Of a DNA stretch of 64,000 nucleotides, positions 34,918 to 48,013 are shown one piece after another (positions within the stretch are counted from its first letter, which is position 1; each line of letters begins with the position of its first letter). This DNA is from Luzula sylvatica (Eukaryota > Streptophyta > Magnoliopsida > Poales > Juncaceae): contig OX326957.1 of assembly GCA_946800325.1 (NCBI GenBank), positions 29,623,054 to 29,687,053 on the forward strand, given 5' to 3'. The notes under the pieces were generated by a model. It was not told where the DNA came from and did no database searches. It saw only the letters and a list, made by a program, of their open reading frames with translations. The position numbers were made by a program, and so were the translations under genes.

Positions 34918-35098
34918 GAATAATTATACCATATCCCCTCATTTTCTCACCACATTCTCTATATCATCAATTAACCACATTCTCTATATTAATTAACTGT
35001 TAATCGGATGTATTTTTGTTAATTACTCCAATAATTAATCATTAATTAATCATATATAGAGTGTTGGGGGAATGAGGGGGTATAATATATGGCCTCGA
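34918..35098. mobile_element. MITE upstream of the nine-exon gene
   Basis: Inverted ends carry TACCATATCCCCTCATTTTC and, inverted, TATTATACCCCCTCATTCC. A related copy lies in the last intron of the downstream gene (42165-42420). It ends about 270 bp upstream of that gene's TATA box. Confidence 0.55.
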
Positions 35099-35365
35099 GA
35101 AAAAATTGGGTGGTGGTGCGTGTGACGGACCAATGTGACGCCATATACTATACGGACCAATGTGACGCCATTTACTACACGTGAGAGGCGGGGACAGACA
35201 TATTAGATTTTCTTTTGCTTTTTTTTTTTCGGTGAAAACCCGTAGAATGACTGACATATTCGATTTGTTTTGCTTTTTTTTTTTTGGGGGGAAAGCCTTT
35301 AGGCGGACTGACATATTCGATTTGGACACGATATACTACGCGTAAATGACGGGTTGGTCCTCTTC

Positions 35366-35373
35366 TATATAAA
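35366..35373 (+). promoter_or_regulatory. TATA box of the nine-exon membrane gene
   Basis: TATATAAA lies 97 bp upstream of the ATG at 35463. A leader with AGAAAAAGAAAAAG-type purine repeats lies between. Confidence 0.65.
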
Positions 35374-35462
35374 GCATTAACGCAGCAGTAGTAGTGTTTT
35401 CTCCATCTATCATCGTTGAAAAAGAAAAAGAAAAAGAAACGAGTCTCTCTGTTGGAACAAAA

Positions 35463-38400
35463 ATGATTTCGTTTCTTCTGTTACTAGCTCTTGTTTTACC
35501 TGGAGTACAGGTCAGATTTCAACTTACAATCATAATTTTCATTTCTTATGATGTTCCTCCTCACCCGTCTAATTTTTATGGATTTGATGCAGATTTATGA
35601 CAAGGAAAGGGAAGAAGGGGTTGATCAGGAAGGACGAACAGATGGTGTTGACCAAGCCATGGTGTGTCAACTCATTGGCTTAATTTGGATAAATTAATTT
35701 CATTTCCTTAACAAACTTTGGGATATTTATTCTACAGGAAACAGAGGAACGGACCGAGGAAAAAACGACAGAATCAGGGGTAACTTAAACTCGTAAAATC
35801 AATATTGAGATTTGAGAATAGTTGTATAAATCTCTCACAGTTTTCTTTGTTTCTTTATTTGATTCCAGAATCCGAGTATTTCTTTCGATGAATCCTTGCA
35901 AGAAACCAACAAGGTACCACAAAATTAAGTCTTTATTGTAATTGTAATACTTTTTTTGGCGCTTCGTATGATTTTGTTTTAATTTTGAAATTAATTGTCT
36001 TTCTTGCATGGAAATATTTTAATTTTTTTGATATTTCTAAGACTTCTACTATAATATTAATTTAGATCGGGATCCGACAAATCATTAAATTTATTTTAAT
36101 TCGTTCCTATAAATTATTATTCTTCTACTTAGGAACATAAGTTTGTATTCTAAATCGACAAATATCGTGGAAAAATCTTCACACGAATCTTTTTTATTTA
36201 TTATTATTTTTTTTTAAACTAAGAAGACTATGTCGTTTATTATTGGTTGACTTGAGGACTACTTTTTTTCAATTTCGGTTGATAGATGAGAACATAATGA
36301 ATTTCAAACTAATTATGGAATGGAATTAAACAATGATTTTTTTTGGGTATTTTTATCGTGAGAGGCAACATATCAGGACTAGCTGGGATACCTTAATTGT
36401 CGGGGCCGACGGACAGGTCGGGACGGATTCGGATCGGATCATTTCGGTTTGTGGATCGTTCGGGTTTGGATCGCGATCGTTCGGGTTCGAGTCGTTTCGA
36501 TTTTCGTATCATTCGATTTCGGATCGTTTTGATTTTCGAATCATTCTGTTCCGGGTCGTTTTAGTTTTTGGATCATTCGGTTTCAACTCGTTTCGATTTT
36601 CGGATCATTTGGGTCTTGATTATTTTGATTTTGGAGTCATTCGGATTTCGCAAAATTTAATTTCACATCATTTAATTTTCCGAAAATTTGGTTTTTAGAT
36701 CATTCAAGATTTATTTTATTAATTCCGACATAGTTTAGCAATAATAATTAATTTTCGAATCATTCGGCCGTTCATGAGTTTCGGGTCATTCTAGTTAAGA
36801 ACTTCGGGTATTCAGGTTTCGTGTTATTTCGGATTTCGGATCGTTCGAATTTGGATCATTCGGCTTCGGGGGCCGGTTTCACGTTCGGGTCATTTGGCCA
36901 TTTCGGATTCGGGTCATTCGGGTGCGGTTCGGTTTCGGTTTCGGATCGTTGATTTTTCAATATTTTTTCGTTCGGGTAGGGTTCGGATTCGAGCGGGTCG
37001 GATCGTTTTTTCTGGTCGGGTCACATTTTGCCATCTCTAGAGCTGACCCTGATTAGTTATGTTTAGAGATTCCCATAGTGTTGATAGTGTCCGAACCGAT
37101 CCGAACCGAACCGTATCCGAAAAAATATTCATATTCGAAAAAAAATTATCTGGATCCGAGTGAATCCGGATATGGATATGATTATAATATTTTTGTATCC
37201 GGAATCGAACCCGATATTCGGTTATTGTGTGGGGACCGGACCCGATTATTTTTTGGACCCGTATACTCGAAACCGAATTCGAGTATCCGGATTCGAATCC
37301 GTATCTTATATATTTTTTATGTATTTTATCTGGTTAAAAAAACTCTTTTTTTAGTGCGAGCTCCTCACTATTATAATTTTTATGGGTTTGATGCAGATTT
37401 AAGCTCCTCACTTTTATAATTTTCATGAGTTTGATGCAGATTTATCACAAGGAAAGGGAAGAACGAGTTGATCAGGAAGGACGAACAGATAGTGTTGACC
37501 AAGCCATGGTATCTGAACTCATACGCTTCATTTGGATAAATGAATTTTGGATTGATAATTTAATTTAATTTTCAGGAAAAAGAGTATACTTCACTGGACG
37601 AATCCTCTCATGCAGAACCCCTTGCCCCAGATTTCATCAGCACGTCCTCGGTATACTTAAGTAACATGATAATTAATAAAAAACACGTAATTTAACATAC
37701 ATTCAATTCTTAATTGATATTAATTAATTATCGATTAATTATTAATTAATCTAGGGACAAGGTAAAATTTCCCTAATTAAAACTCTGCTCGAGAGACAAA
37801 CAAGCTCTTTGTAAACAATCAAACAAAAATTTATATTTTCTGACATCTTACAATTTAAATATCAAAATAAATTGTGAAATTATTAATTTCAAAATTTTTT
37901 ACTCGTCCACCTTATAACCCAATTTCACTCTACTAATTCCGCTTGCCAAACGTCTCCTCTGACAGTTTTTTTTTTTTTTTTTGATTCCAGAGTCCGAGTA
38001 TTTCTTCACTAGATCAATCCTTTTTGGCACCACTGCAAGAAACCATGCAGGTAAAAATGAATCAACGACTTTGCTTGTTTTCACAGGGTTTAGAAGTAAT
38101 TAGCTGTACTAAAAATTTACAAAAATATTCTTCATTTTTGCTCACCATTTTTTTCCCTTTTCGATTTCAATGATGGGGCCATAGCACAACCGAACTCGGT
38201 AACTAAATATTACAAGAGAAAGTTTTCAAAAAAATATATTTTTGATTAGATTATATCAAAATAACATATTACTTTAGAAAAATGTAGTATCTTGAAATAA
38301 ATATTGCGCCCAAAAATTGGATCTAAAAATAAATATTATGTTTGAAAAAGTATGTGTAAATTTATGTAAAAATAATAATTGAAAATAATATCGTGTTTGA

Positions 38401-41400
38401 AGAAGTATGTATATTTATGTAAAAATAAAATAATTGAAAATAATATCAATTATTGATATTTTTTCAATTATTTTATTTTTACATAAATATATAAATACTT
38501 CTTTAAAGATAATATTATTTTCAATTATTTTGCTTTTACATAAATGTATACACTTCTTAGAGCATAATAGTTATTTTTTATATCTAATATTTTGCCATTA
38601 TATTTGTTTAAGGATACAACATTTTTCTAATATCATGTGGTTGGTTTGATATAATCTAGTAAAAAAAAAAATGAAAAAAGTCTATTTTTTGTTCCTCACC
38701 TTTTGTCAAAAGTTTAATCGAGTCTCGAATGTTTCAATTTGGTTAATTAAGTTTCTTACCTTTTTAAATTGGTCAATCAAGTGTCTTATCTTTTTAATTT
38801 GGTTCAATTAAGTCCTTACATCCATTAACTGGTGACTGAACCATGAAGTTGTAATGTGGCAACCTATGACATGACATATTTAATAACGTGACAATCTATG
38901 ACGTATCATATTTGATAACGTGACAACATATATTATTTGTTTTAATATTTGATGTCATATTTAGATAAAATATTTGACATGTCATATTCAAATAAAATAA
39001 TTTATGTTGTCACATCATCAAATATGACATGTTACATGTTGCCACGTCATCAAATATTTTATGTCATATGTTGGCACGTCATCAGTTAATGGATGAAAAT
39101 ATCTAATTGAACCCACTTAAAAAGATAAGAGACTTGATTTGACCTAATTATAGAAGGTAAGGAACTTAATTAGAACATTAGGGACATGATTGAACTTTTG
39201 ATGAAAGGTAAGGAACCAAAATTAGACTTTTTTCAAAAAATATTTAGTAAATTTTTTATAATTAGTGAGGTAAAATTGTTCGGGTATATAATTAAAAGAA
39301 TATTTAAAATGCTCAAAATGGTTAACCATTAAAAATGTACGTCAATTAAAAAAATGTTTAAAAAACGTTTGCTTATTAAGAATTATTCAAAAAATGTTGT
39401 CTTATTAAAATATATTAGATTTATAAAATTATATATATATAAAAAGGTATTTTATTTCGCAAATATAAATATATTTTTTAAAGTAAATTATGTTGTAAGC
39501 AAGAAAAATACTCCACTTATAATTGTTTTTCAAAAGGAAAAGTAGGAATTATGTCTTTTATTGTTTTACTTTAACAAATTAATCAATTACATCAATCTTA
39601 AAAGTAAACGAAATATTCTAAATATATATTCATACATACTGCTTCTAAGAACTTATGTTTTTATTTTCTCAAATATTTTCTTGATAGACGAACAGAATAT
39701 TTTATCTACAAAATTTTACTTTTATTTCAGGAAATAAAATAATTGTATATGTCATATAAAAAGCTAATATTGTTTACAAAGACACATTTTTTTAAGAAAA
39801 AATAATATGAACATGGTATATTTGCAATTATGTTTGATAGGTGGCTAAATAATATCAAATTTAATCGTGAAAGTAATTTAAAAAATAATATTTTGTTTTA
39901 ATTAAGCAAAAATATAAAAGAAATAGTTAATATCATATGATTTATTTACATTTTTTGCAATAACAAAACTATTCGATATATGTTTATAAGTTTACAAAGT
40001 TATTTATGTTTTGATATATAAACTATTTTTTTAGTTCTATAAACTTTTTAAATTGTAGTATTATAGTTGTTTGAACTAAAACATAAATGTAACCTTCTTT
40101 GTATTATATAAAAAATTTATAATTATAATTTTAAAATAAATAAATAATAGTACTTCAACTTCTATTATGCAAATATACATTTATTGCATTGCATTTTCTT
40201 AAAGAATATCTTTGCATATTCTAATTCTGAAAAACTGCATGGATGAACTATGTTGATATCAATGTCAAAATAAAGAAAAAAAATCCAAACAATATATTTG
40301 ATGATTTTTTTAAAGTTCTACAAATAATTATAAAATATGATGTATATTTTATAATATTATATATTAATTTATGAATATTTTATAATATATTAACCTTCTT
40401 AGTATTTTATACTATTTTGTAATATGGATGAACTATGCTGACATTGAAAATTTATGAATTCACATGTGAATTAATTAACGTGATAATTAATTCTATATGG
40501 AATAACAAATATCTTTAAGAATATCTTTGCAAATATACATTTAAAAATATCTATATGGAATTAACACATGCTGACATTAAAAATTTTATAATTATAATTT
40601 TAAAATAAATAAATAATAGTACTTCAACTTCTATTATGCAAATATACATTTATTGCATTGCATTTTCTTAAAGAACATCTTTGCATATTCTAATTCTGAA
40701 AAACTGCATCGATGCACTATGCTGATATCAATGTCAAAATAAAGAAAAAAAATCCAAACAATATATTTGATGATTTTTTTAAAATTAATGTTCTACAAAT
40801 AATTATAAAATATGATGTATATTTTATAATATTATATATTAATTTATGAATATTTTATAATATATTAACCTTCTTAGTATTTTATACTATTTTGTAATAA
40901 TAGTATGGATGGACTATGCTGACATTGAAAATTTATGAATTAACACATGTGAATTAATTAACGTGATAATTAATATCTATATGGAATAACAAATGATAAT
41001 TAATATTTAAAAATTATTAATTTAATATTTCTTATTAATTGGGATGTTAATTAAGTGGGTTAATTAGGAAATTTAGGATGTTTGGTTGAAATTTGATGGC
41101 AAAGTATATTTGTCTAACATTTAATACATAAAAAAATCTAATATCACATAATTTTTTTTGCTATAATAAAAGAATAATACTTCTCATAATATTTTTGTTT
41201 GAATAGACACAAGAGGACGATAACAAGGAGAAAAGAACCCGAAAAGAAAGAAAAGTCCTACTTCAATTGGCTTCATTTGAAATCATTATAGGGTTTAGTG
41301 CGTTGATAACCTTACATTTTTTGAACAATGACCCTCATCAAAGCCTCACAGCTGCTAAACTCCTTTCCTCTCTAACTCTCCTGTTTGGTTTTTGTTTACT

Positions 41401-42832
41401 GTTCCATATCTTGTTCATGATCTTCACGAAAACCACACTCACTACTCAAATTCATCGCACGAGCTCAAAAATCCTAATCTTCATCTCTATCACTTGTCTA
41501 ATTCTCACATCACTCAGTCCAGTAACCCTTCTTCCGAGACCCTATTACATTATACCCGCAATCTTGGTACCCGTTATAGCAATCCCGGGTTTCTACTTCT
41601 ACCACCTATCAAAAACCATCCATGAAATAGAGACCAACGAGACGACATCTAAACGCAAAGAACGACTAAAGGTCATAACACGTCTTTCTAAGTTAAATCT
41701 TGGGGTTGCATCTTTGTCATCTTCGGGTCTTATCGGTATCCTCTTCGGGTCATGGAGGAATGCTTCGAACCATGCACGCCATCCATATGTGAAAACCTCA
41801 GTCTTTTGCATGTTCCTCTCTTTCATATCGAGCCTTTTAGTGATGCTTGTTTGCCAAATGCGAGTCGATAGTTTAAGTTCAAAAACTCAAGAATATTTGA
41901 TTAAAACCATGAAGTGTTCTTGTGTTTTTCTCTATATCTTGCTGGTATCGGCTGCACTCGCAGTTTCCGTGACCTTCTTGAAAATGTACATGCCTACAGT
42001 TCTCTTGCCACTTATGATCACCGGTTTTGTTTGGTGCTCCATTAATTTTTGCACCGATGGCTACGAAAATGACCAAGACGACTATCAAGAAGAGGTTCTT
42101 AGGGTTGTTTTCACCTCTGCAAACATGGTACTACTACTTTACTCTACCTAAAACCGTATATAATATAATTATAGAGGCCAACACCCTCTATCTCCTAATT
42201 GGTGATTAATTAGGGAAGTAATTAACAAAAAGACACTCCATTAACAGTTAATTAATGTATAATTAAAATACATATACTTAAACATTTTTTTATTAATATC
42301 AATTAATTGTTAATCGGATGTATTTTTGTTAATTATTATGTTAATTAATTATCAATTAATGGTTAATTGGTGATATAAAGGATGTGGTGAGGAAATGAGG
42401 GGGTATGGTATAATTATCCATAATTATATATCATACCAATTTCTAAATTTTCCACGAAAATATATCCCAAAAATGAATGTGCAAACATCTTTTCCACGAA
42501 ACCCTAAACTGTTAGACGTATTTACTATTTTGTTTTGCTTACTGTAATACATGTATACTCATTTTGATCTTGTATAGGTTACAACAATATCTTTTGGGGT
42601 AATAATGGAGATCTTCGGAGCATATTTAGGAAGCGAAGAGAATGATGCGAACCTGAATATATGCATATTTTTCATGGCCTCGGCTTTTATTTCGTCAATA
42701 GTTCTGATGCTTCTATCATACGAAGCACCTAAGAAGACTAGCATGGGAGTCGTCTTCGGCATTCTCGGATGTTGCGCGATCAGTTCCTTTGCATTTGGCG
42801 GGCTATCCATCTTCTTTCTAGTGCTGATGTGA
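35463..42832 (+). CDS. Nine-exon multi-pass membrane protein, unknown family
   Basis: Nine phase-0 exons with GT-AG borders: 35463-35510, 35593-35661, 35738-35779, 35869-35913, 37440-37508, 37576-37650, 37991-38050, 41207-42127 and 42578-42832. They predict 527 residues. Residues 1-16 (MISFLLLLALVLPGVQ) look like a signal peptide. Residues 17-136 are acidic, low-complexity and built of a duplicated module: exon 2 IYDKEREEGVDQEGRTDGV versus exon 5 IYHKEREERVDQEGRTDSV, and exon 4 NPSISFDESLQETN versus exon 7 SPSIS...LQETM. A basic stretch (KEKRTRKERK, about 143-152) leads into roughly eleven hydrophobic segments between residues 160 and 527, making an integral membrane protein. No catalytic or transporter motif was recognised. 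The module copies share intron flanks, so the duplication was genomic. Introns 4, 7 and 8 hold transposons. Exons 1-7 are inferred from splice signals and phase and need transcript support. Confidence 0.7.
36395..37040. mobile_element. TCGGGTC-rich hAT-like element in intron 4
   Basis: Long run of TTTCGGATCATTCGGGT-type motifs. The right tip, on the minus strand, is TAGAGATGGCAAAATGTGAC, a hAT-like TIR; the left tip is not preserved. Its spurious open frame (36333-36698) is repeat-derived. It lies between the two duplicated exon modules. Confidence 0.5.
37085..37330. mobile_element. CCGAACCGAT/TATCCGGAT-rich repeat in intron 4
   Basis: Second short element of related composition directly after the previous one. 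Internal inverted motifs (ATCCGGATA, CGAATTCGAG) but no defined tips. Confidence 0.4.
38673..39234. mobile_element. Mutator-like TIR element in intron 7
   Basis: A 562-bp element with about 150-bp inverted ends starting GAAAAAAGTCTA and containing TCCTCACCTTTTGTCAAAAG versus, inverted, TCCTTACCTTTCATCAAAAG. Flanking 9-mers AAAAAAAAT and AAAAAATAT match at 8 of 9, compatible with a Mutator TSD but weak because they are A-rich. Non-coding. Confidence 0.6.
40115..40985. repeat. Direct tandem duplication in intron 7, period 469 bp
   Basis: Copies at about 40115-40510 and 40584-40985. The marker GTACTTCAACTTCTATTATG occurs at 40150 and 40619. Few mismatches between the copies; it enlarges the 3.2-kb intron. 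Confidence 0.85.
42165..42420. mobile_element. MITE in intron 8, same family as 34918-35098
   Basis: Contains GTTAATCGGATGTATTTTTG and a right end AATGAGGGGGTATGGTATAA matching, inverted, the start of the upstream copy. The left end has lost the corresponding tip. Confidence 0.5.
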
Positions 42833-44477
42833 CTTTAGAATTTAGATTAGTTTCCTTGCCTCTTTCCACAAAACATTTAAGATATCCAGAGTTCCTAAAA
42901 TCAAATGGGGAGTCTTGTGATAGATCATTTAAGCTTGATTTGTTTTTCCTATTTCTTGTAATATATATTATTGGATCTAACTAGTGAATTAAGAGTCCTA
43001 TTTTTTTCTGTGGTAAATCCTCAATTTCTCTCTCTCGAGAGAGAAACTCTCTACTTATATGATTCCCGATTTTTTTCTTTTTTAGAAAAATAGAGCATGC
43101 TCGAGAAGTCCGACACCTACTCTATTGAAATTTTATATAATAATTATCATATTATTATTTATATAATATAAATTTAATCTTACGAATGATATGAATATTT
43201 TTCTAACTATATGACTAGTTTTAAGAAGGGCCGAGTCGGCCTAACAGGTGGAGCCATGCGACAACGCACAAGCTTGCCCGACACTAAGGTCGGACAAATA
43301 GGTATTGGATTCTGCCCAGCCCTTAATACATAATTACTTGCCAATTTGTAAATTTAATTTAACATAAAGCAATATTTTTTTAGTTTGAAGACCTCTAATG
43401 GAAAAGTATCCCTAGGTTTCTTTGATGATCAAGTCATTTGAAGCGTGTCTTGCAGGTAATTTGGATTAAAATGAGAACAATTACAAACTTTAATCAAAAT
43501 TGCATCGTAACGTCTTATCGCGCTTAGTCTAATGATCTCTAATATAATAAGTAGTACAGAGTTATGGTTGTGGATCCAAAAGTTGTCGATAGGATCAAGA
43601 TCGACAACAAGACGGGTGATGAACTAAGAATCTTCTCTCTTACAAAAAAAAAACTTTTAGTGCTCAGGTCGTCCAAGTTGTATCGACAAGAGGGTCACAG
43701 AGGTCGATCAATTTGCTGAGTGAACTACTGGACCTCCTTAAGTTGTTTGACAAGTTTGGCTAACATTAAGATACAATTATTTGTATTTTTTTCTGCTGTC
43801 AGTGTTTTTTTTTTATATATAATTTAGATTTGGGCACTCAAATCAATACTTAATTGGATTGATTCAATTAAGACGTATCAAAAATATTTTTTCTTGTTAA
43901 GAAGGACATGGTATATTTACCTCTTTAGATATCATGTTTACACATATTCATTCTATACGAGGCACAATAATAAAAATTCTGTGTTAAATGAACAACCACC
44001 CTTACATGTTTTCACATGATTTTATCTTGTGAAAGTAATGGAGATAATGTTAAAAATGGAAAACAGATTACCTGCGAAAAATGTTAAATTGTTAGTTATG
44101 AGATTATGGAGAGGCTAAAAGTACCTTAAAAAAATCAAGCTACGGGTAAACCTCCTTCCTTGCCAAACATTCTCTCTCGTTCTGTCTAAATTAGTTGGTT
44201 TTTTTTTGAGAACGAATATCTAAGTTCTAATTCTTCTCTATGTAAACATGACAGTAGGCCTCTCCTTACAATTTTCCGAATATATCCCATTAAATCATTT
44301 TTTTCGAGACTGGAATCATTGACTTTGATTTGTTGGACAAAGACATGAGAGTCTTGTCACGTTTACTAGTCAACAAAAGCCAAAAGGAAATTGCCTAGAA
44401 ATTGCTTGTCAACATCTGAGTTCATGGTAGAACATCTATGGGATTTATACATGATGTTCTCGTAATGCATTTGAAGA
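42833..44477. other. 3' flank of the membrane gene, otherwise gene-free
   Basis: 42833-43000 is probably the 3' UTR. About 43222-43325 is a GC-richer patch with weakly inverted ends (AAGGGCCGAG and AAGGGCTGGG), possibly a small hAT-type relic without TSD. Nothing else recognised. Confidence 0.45.
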
Positions 44478-44486
44478 ATTTTAATT

Positions 44487-45166
44487 GGGGAATTCTTGAA
44501 AAAATCCCTAACTTTTTTGAGATTTGTCAAAAACCCCCTAACTTTTAGATTTCTTCAAAACCCCCCTAGAATCTAAGTTCCATTTTTTAAAAACCACCTA
44601 CTGGTGTTAACTTTGATATTTCATCCAAATTATTATTTTTGTTCCGAAAATACCCTTCACAATTTATTTTGTAATTGAATTTATTCCATAAATTAATAAA
44701 TAAATGATATTTTACAATATAATATTTTATAATATTATCTTATGATATTTATTATATTATTCTATAATTTTTTATATGATTTTTATATAAAATTATTTCA
44801 TATAAAAAAAATAAAATTGTAATGTAAATAATATTTATTTAATAAAATAATATTATATAAATATTAAATATTAAAATAAAAAATTGAGTTGGGAAATATT
44901 ATCATGAATCAATTTTAGTATAATAACGTGAAATATTTAATTTATTTATGTATTTATTAATTTATATTGACACAAGAATTTATAAAAGAAAATGAATAAG
45001 GGTATTTTTGTCAAAAAAAAAAAAAGTGGATGGAATGTTAAACTTAACACAAGTAGGGGGTTTTGAGGAACAAAACTTAATTTCTAGGGGGTTTTTGAAG
45101 AAATTCAAAAGTCAGGGGGTTTTTGACAAATCCCAAAAAAGTTAGGGAATTTTTCAAGAATTTCCC
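44487..45166. mobile_element. Mutator-like element with perfect 9-bp TSD
   Basis: A 680-bp element flanked by ATTTTAATT at 44478-44486 and 45167-45175. Its ends are inverted repeats of about 150 bp starting GGGGAATTCTTGAAAAA and, inverted, GGGAAATTCTTGAAAAA, both containing GATTTGTCAAAAACCCCCT. Long TIRs with a 9-bp TSD are diagnostic of Mutator-like elements. The interior is AT-rich and non-coding. The elements at 10798-11398 and perhaps 12619-13588 are older relatives. Confidence 0.9.
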
Positions 45167-45195
45167 ATTTTAATTTTAATGTCATTGTCGATAAT

Positions 45196-45337
45196 CTGTG
45201 TTGCACGGATACGTCGATACGGCGACGCGTATCGGATACGGCGATACGACAATTTAACATATGATTTAGGATACGATACGGATACGGATACAGCGATACG
45301 GCTAAATTCGATTTTTTGGAGTATCCGCGCAACATAA
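45196..45337. mobile_element. 142-bp hAT-type MITE with perfect TSD
   Basis: Tips CTGTGTTGCACGGATAC and, inverted, TTATGTTGCGCGGATAC; flanked by TCGATAAT at 45188-45195 and 45338-45345. The interior repeats GGATACGGCGATACG. It sits 21 bp from the Mutator-like element. Confidence 0.8.
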
Positions 45338-45409
45338 TCGATAATATATATATCATGGTGTTTATTGGACTGCCATTTCGATTAGCCCAAACTAACATAG
45401 CCATATATA

Positions 45410-48013
45410 TATATATATACAGAGGTAACCTATTTAGCTTGTACAAGTTTACCTCATTTTTTGCTTGTAGGTATTTGACCGTGTGATCTGTTCTGAGATT
45501 CGTGTAGCTTTTACCAAACAAACGCTCCGTTAATACCGTGAGGTCTCCGTTTCCTCCCACTTGCAAGTCATATTTTTGGTCTTTTCTTCCTCAACTTCGA
45601 CCAGCAATGGTTTCTCTTTATACTCTCCTGCGATCGCCACCTCTCATCTATCGCATATCTGCCACTTGCACTCACATGTTCTCTGCGTGCTCTGGATAAC
45701 CTCTTTTGGTGAATCTCTATCCTCTCTCTGATCCGTTATCTGGAATTAAGTCGAATAAGGTCAAATTGGTGTATAAATTTCAAATTGCCGAGTATTTGAT
45801 AGGTTCGGTTGCAATCGAAAAGGTGATATGGGAGTTTTGTTTTTAATATGATTACTTGAGAAGTTGAGATTCATAGGGCTGAATTTGAATGAGTTGTTAG
45901 TGGCGAAGAGATGCATTGAGCCTTAACTGTTCGATGAAATTCCCAAGAGGGATATGTTGGTATGTTTTCTTCATTCTATTCAAAAGCTTGTTGATAATTT
46001 TTGACTTCCCTTAATTTTTCTTATAGGTTTCTTAAATTGGGACGTATGTTGAGCTGAAAGAAGCTGGCATCAGATTGTTGGATGAATAATGTCCTAAAAT
46101 CCTTGAACTGAACACAAATTTGCAAGAATGTTAGAAGTGCAGATCATATGAGTTGATGGTGATGATCAAATTGCGCGAGCAAAGCCAACGAACCCAAGGG
46201 CCCGACCCCAACCGAAGCCCCCTCTGCTGACAATCCTGTCTCCCATGAAGCCACTGCTTCTGCCGAGCCACTACTTAGAGTTAAATGTGTTTAGGGTTAC
46301 ATTAGAGTTCAATATGAATTTGTTTTGGATGCGATAAGCATTGGAATGTTGATTGTATTGGTATTATTACATGTATTATTATATTAGGTTTATTTGAAAC
46401 TTGTATTTACAACTGAAACGGAAATGAATGAATGTAACAAGGGAATGAATATTTAAACTGAAAAAAACATGTTCATTCAATTTGTGCGATAACTTTTTAA
46501 ATCCATGTTGATTCGCACATAGTTGAAATCAGAAATTTGATATTGATTTATTTGTTTTTTGTATTTGCATTAGTAAAAGACAGTGCTACAAGTGATCTAC
46601 TCAATTATTCTTTATATCATTCAAAATGAGGTATGTGTGTATGAAAACGAAGGTAATATTATTGTGTCGACATGATGCTTACATAAGACCAGATATTTAA
46701 ATTGTGTAAAAGGATAAAAAATATATAACATTTAAATTAACATTTAATTTCAATTTCACCACAAAACATAACATCATCCATTGATTATTTTTCATAAAAG
46801 AATCTTAAATACCATCAGAAACAATCCATATTACGATTACAATCCTAAACATTAGTACACCCTTGATTCACTCGTATATACAATTTTATTTTTTTATCAA
46901 TGCTCATATGATCATAAATTTGCTAAGTAATCCTAAAAACACTGAGAAGTAATCCTAAAAACACTGAGAAGTAATCCTAAAAACACTGAGAAGTAATCCT
47001 AAAAACATTGAGAATATTGCAACGCACTCCAAAAAAATCTCCTTGCTCTAGCACGGCTTGTATGCATGCATGCCTCGACAAAATTATTATCCGAGTCAAT
47101 ATATCCTATTCGGACCACTGGGATTGTAAGCATGTCTCGAGTCATTCATAGCCAATTTATGCAACTCGAACTCAAATCGGCACTTAATTTGTAATTGGAG
47201 CTAGCTTGGCCTCTTGAGGAAAACTATATGACTTTGCCTCTTCGAATTTTCATTGCCATCATCTATTTCTGAACGAAAAGAACACAAAATCAATTACAAA
47301 TCAGTGAAGTTTTGCAAAGAAATTTACAAAAAATGTTTGAAGGGCTGATGATATTCATGTTCTATAAATTTAATTGAGTACCATGATGTAGAGGCACGAC
47401 GAGCATTTCGTCGAACACGTTCTGTGCACCGAAGCAATGAAGAAAAAGAAATATCGAGGGTTCATGAAATTTGATCTTTCTTTTTAGGTTATTGAGCCCT
47501 AATTACCCTAATTAACCCTCGATTTTAATCCAATTACAAATCAATGGCCATAATTTAGAGCAATTATTCTAAATTAAGTGTTAAGCCTCAAAATAACAAT
47601 GAAATTGGAATAGTTTTACACCCTGCAGATAATGAGATAGAGAGAAAAAGAGAGAAAGAGAGAGAGAGACAGCATGACCAGATGAACAGCGGGAGGAGAA
47701 GAAGACAAGAGAAAAGAGCGACCGATAAGCGTGAGTATGTAGAGTCTAGAGACAAGGGCAACATTTCCTGTGGGAGCGCCTTCGCCACGCCTTCGCTAGA
47801 GAGGCACATAGAGAGATTTCGAAATTGGAGCAGAAAGAAGAAAAGAAAAGGAACAACCGAACAAAGGAACGACCTCAGACCGAGAAGATGAAAAGTAACG
47901 GAGAGCGAAGACAATCGTTTTCTTGTTAATCTGCACGAATCTCAAAACCAATCCGAAGGTTAAGAATTTACAAGCAAAAAGTGAGCTTTGCTTGTACAAG
48001 CTATATAGGCTCA

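Noticed and set aside
36333..36698. 121-codon frame rich in Phe, Gly, Ser and Arg
   Set aside because: Translation of TTTCGGATCGTTCGGG-type transposon repeats in an intron; same for frames at 14691-15121 and 34361-34552.
41599..42088. Minus-strand frames opposite exon 8
   Set aside because: Shadows of the plus-strand membrane protein exon, whose splice phase and hydrophobic pattern support the plus strand.
45105..45566. 153-codon minus-strand frame
   Set aside because: Spans the end of a Mutator-like element, a whole MITE and a microsatellite, so it is not a coding unit.
46925..47012. CRISPR-like repeat array
   Set aside because: The 22-bp units are directly contiguous with no spacers, and the DNA is eukaryotic nuclear; it is a minisatellite.
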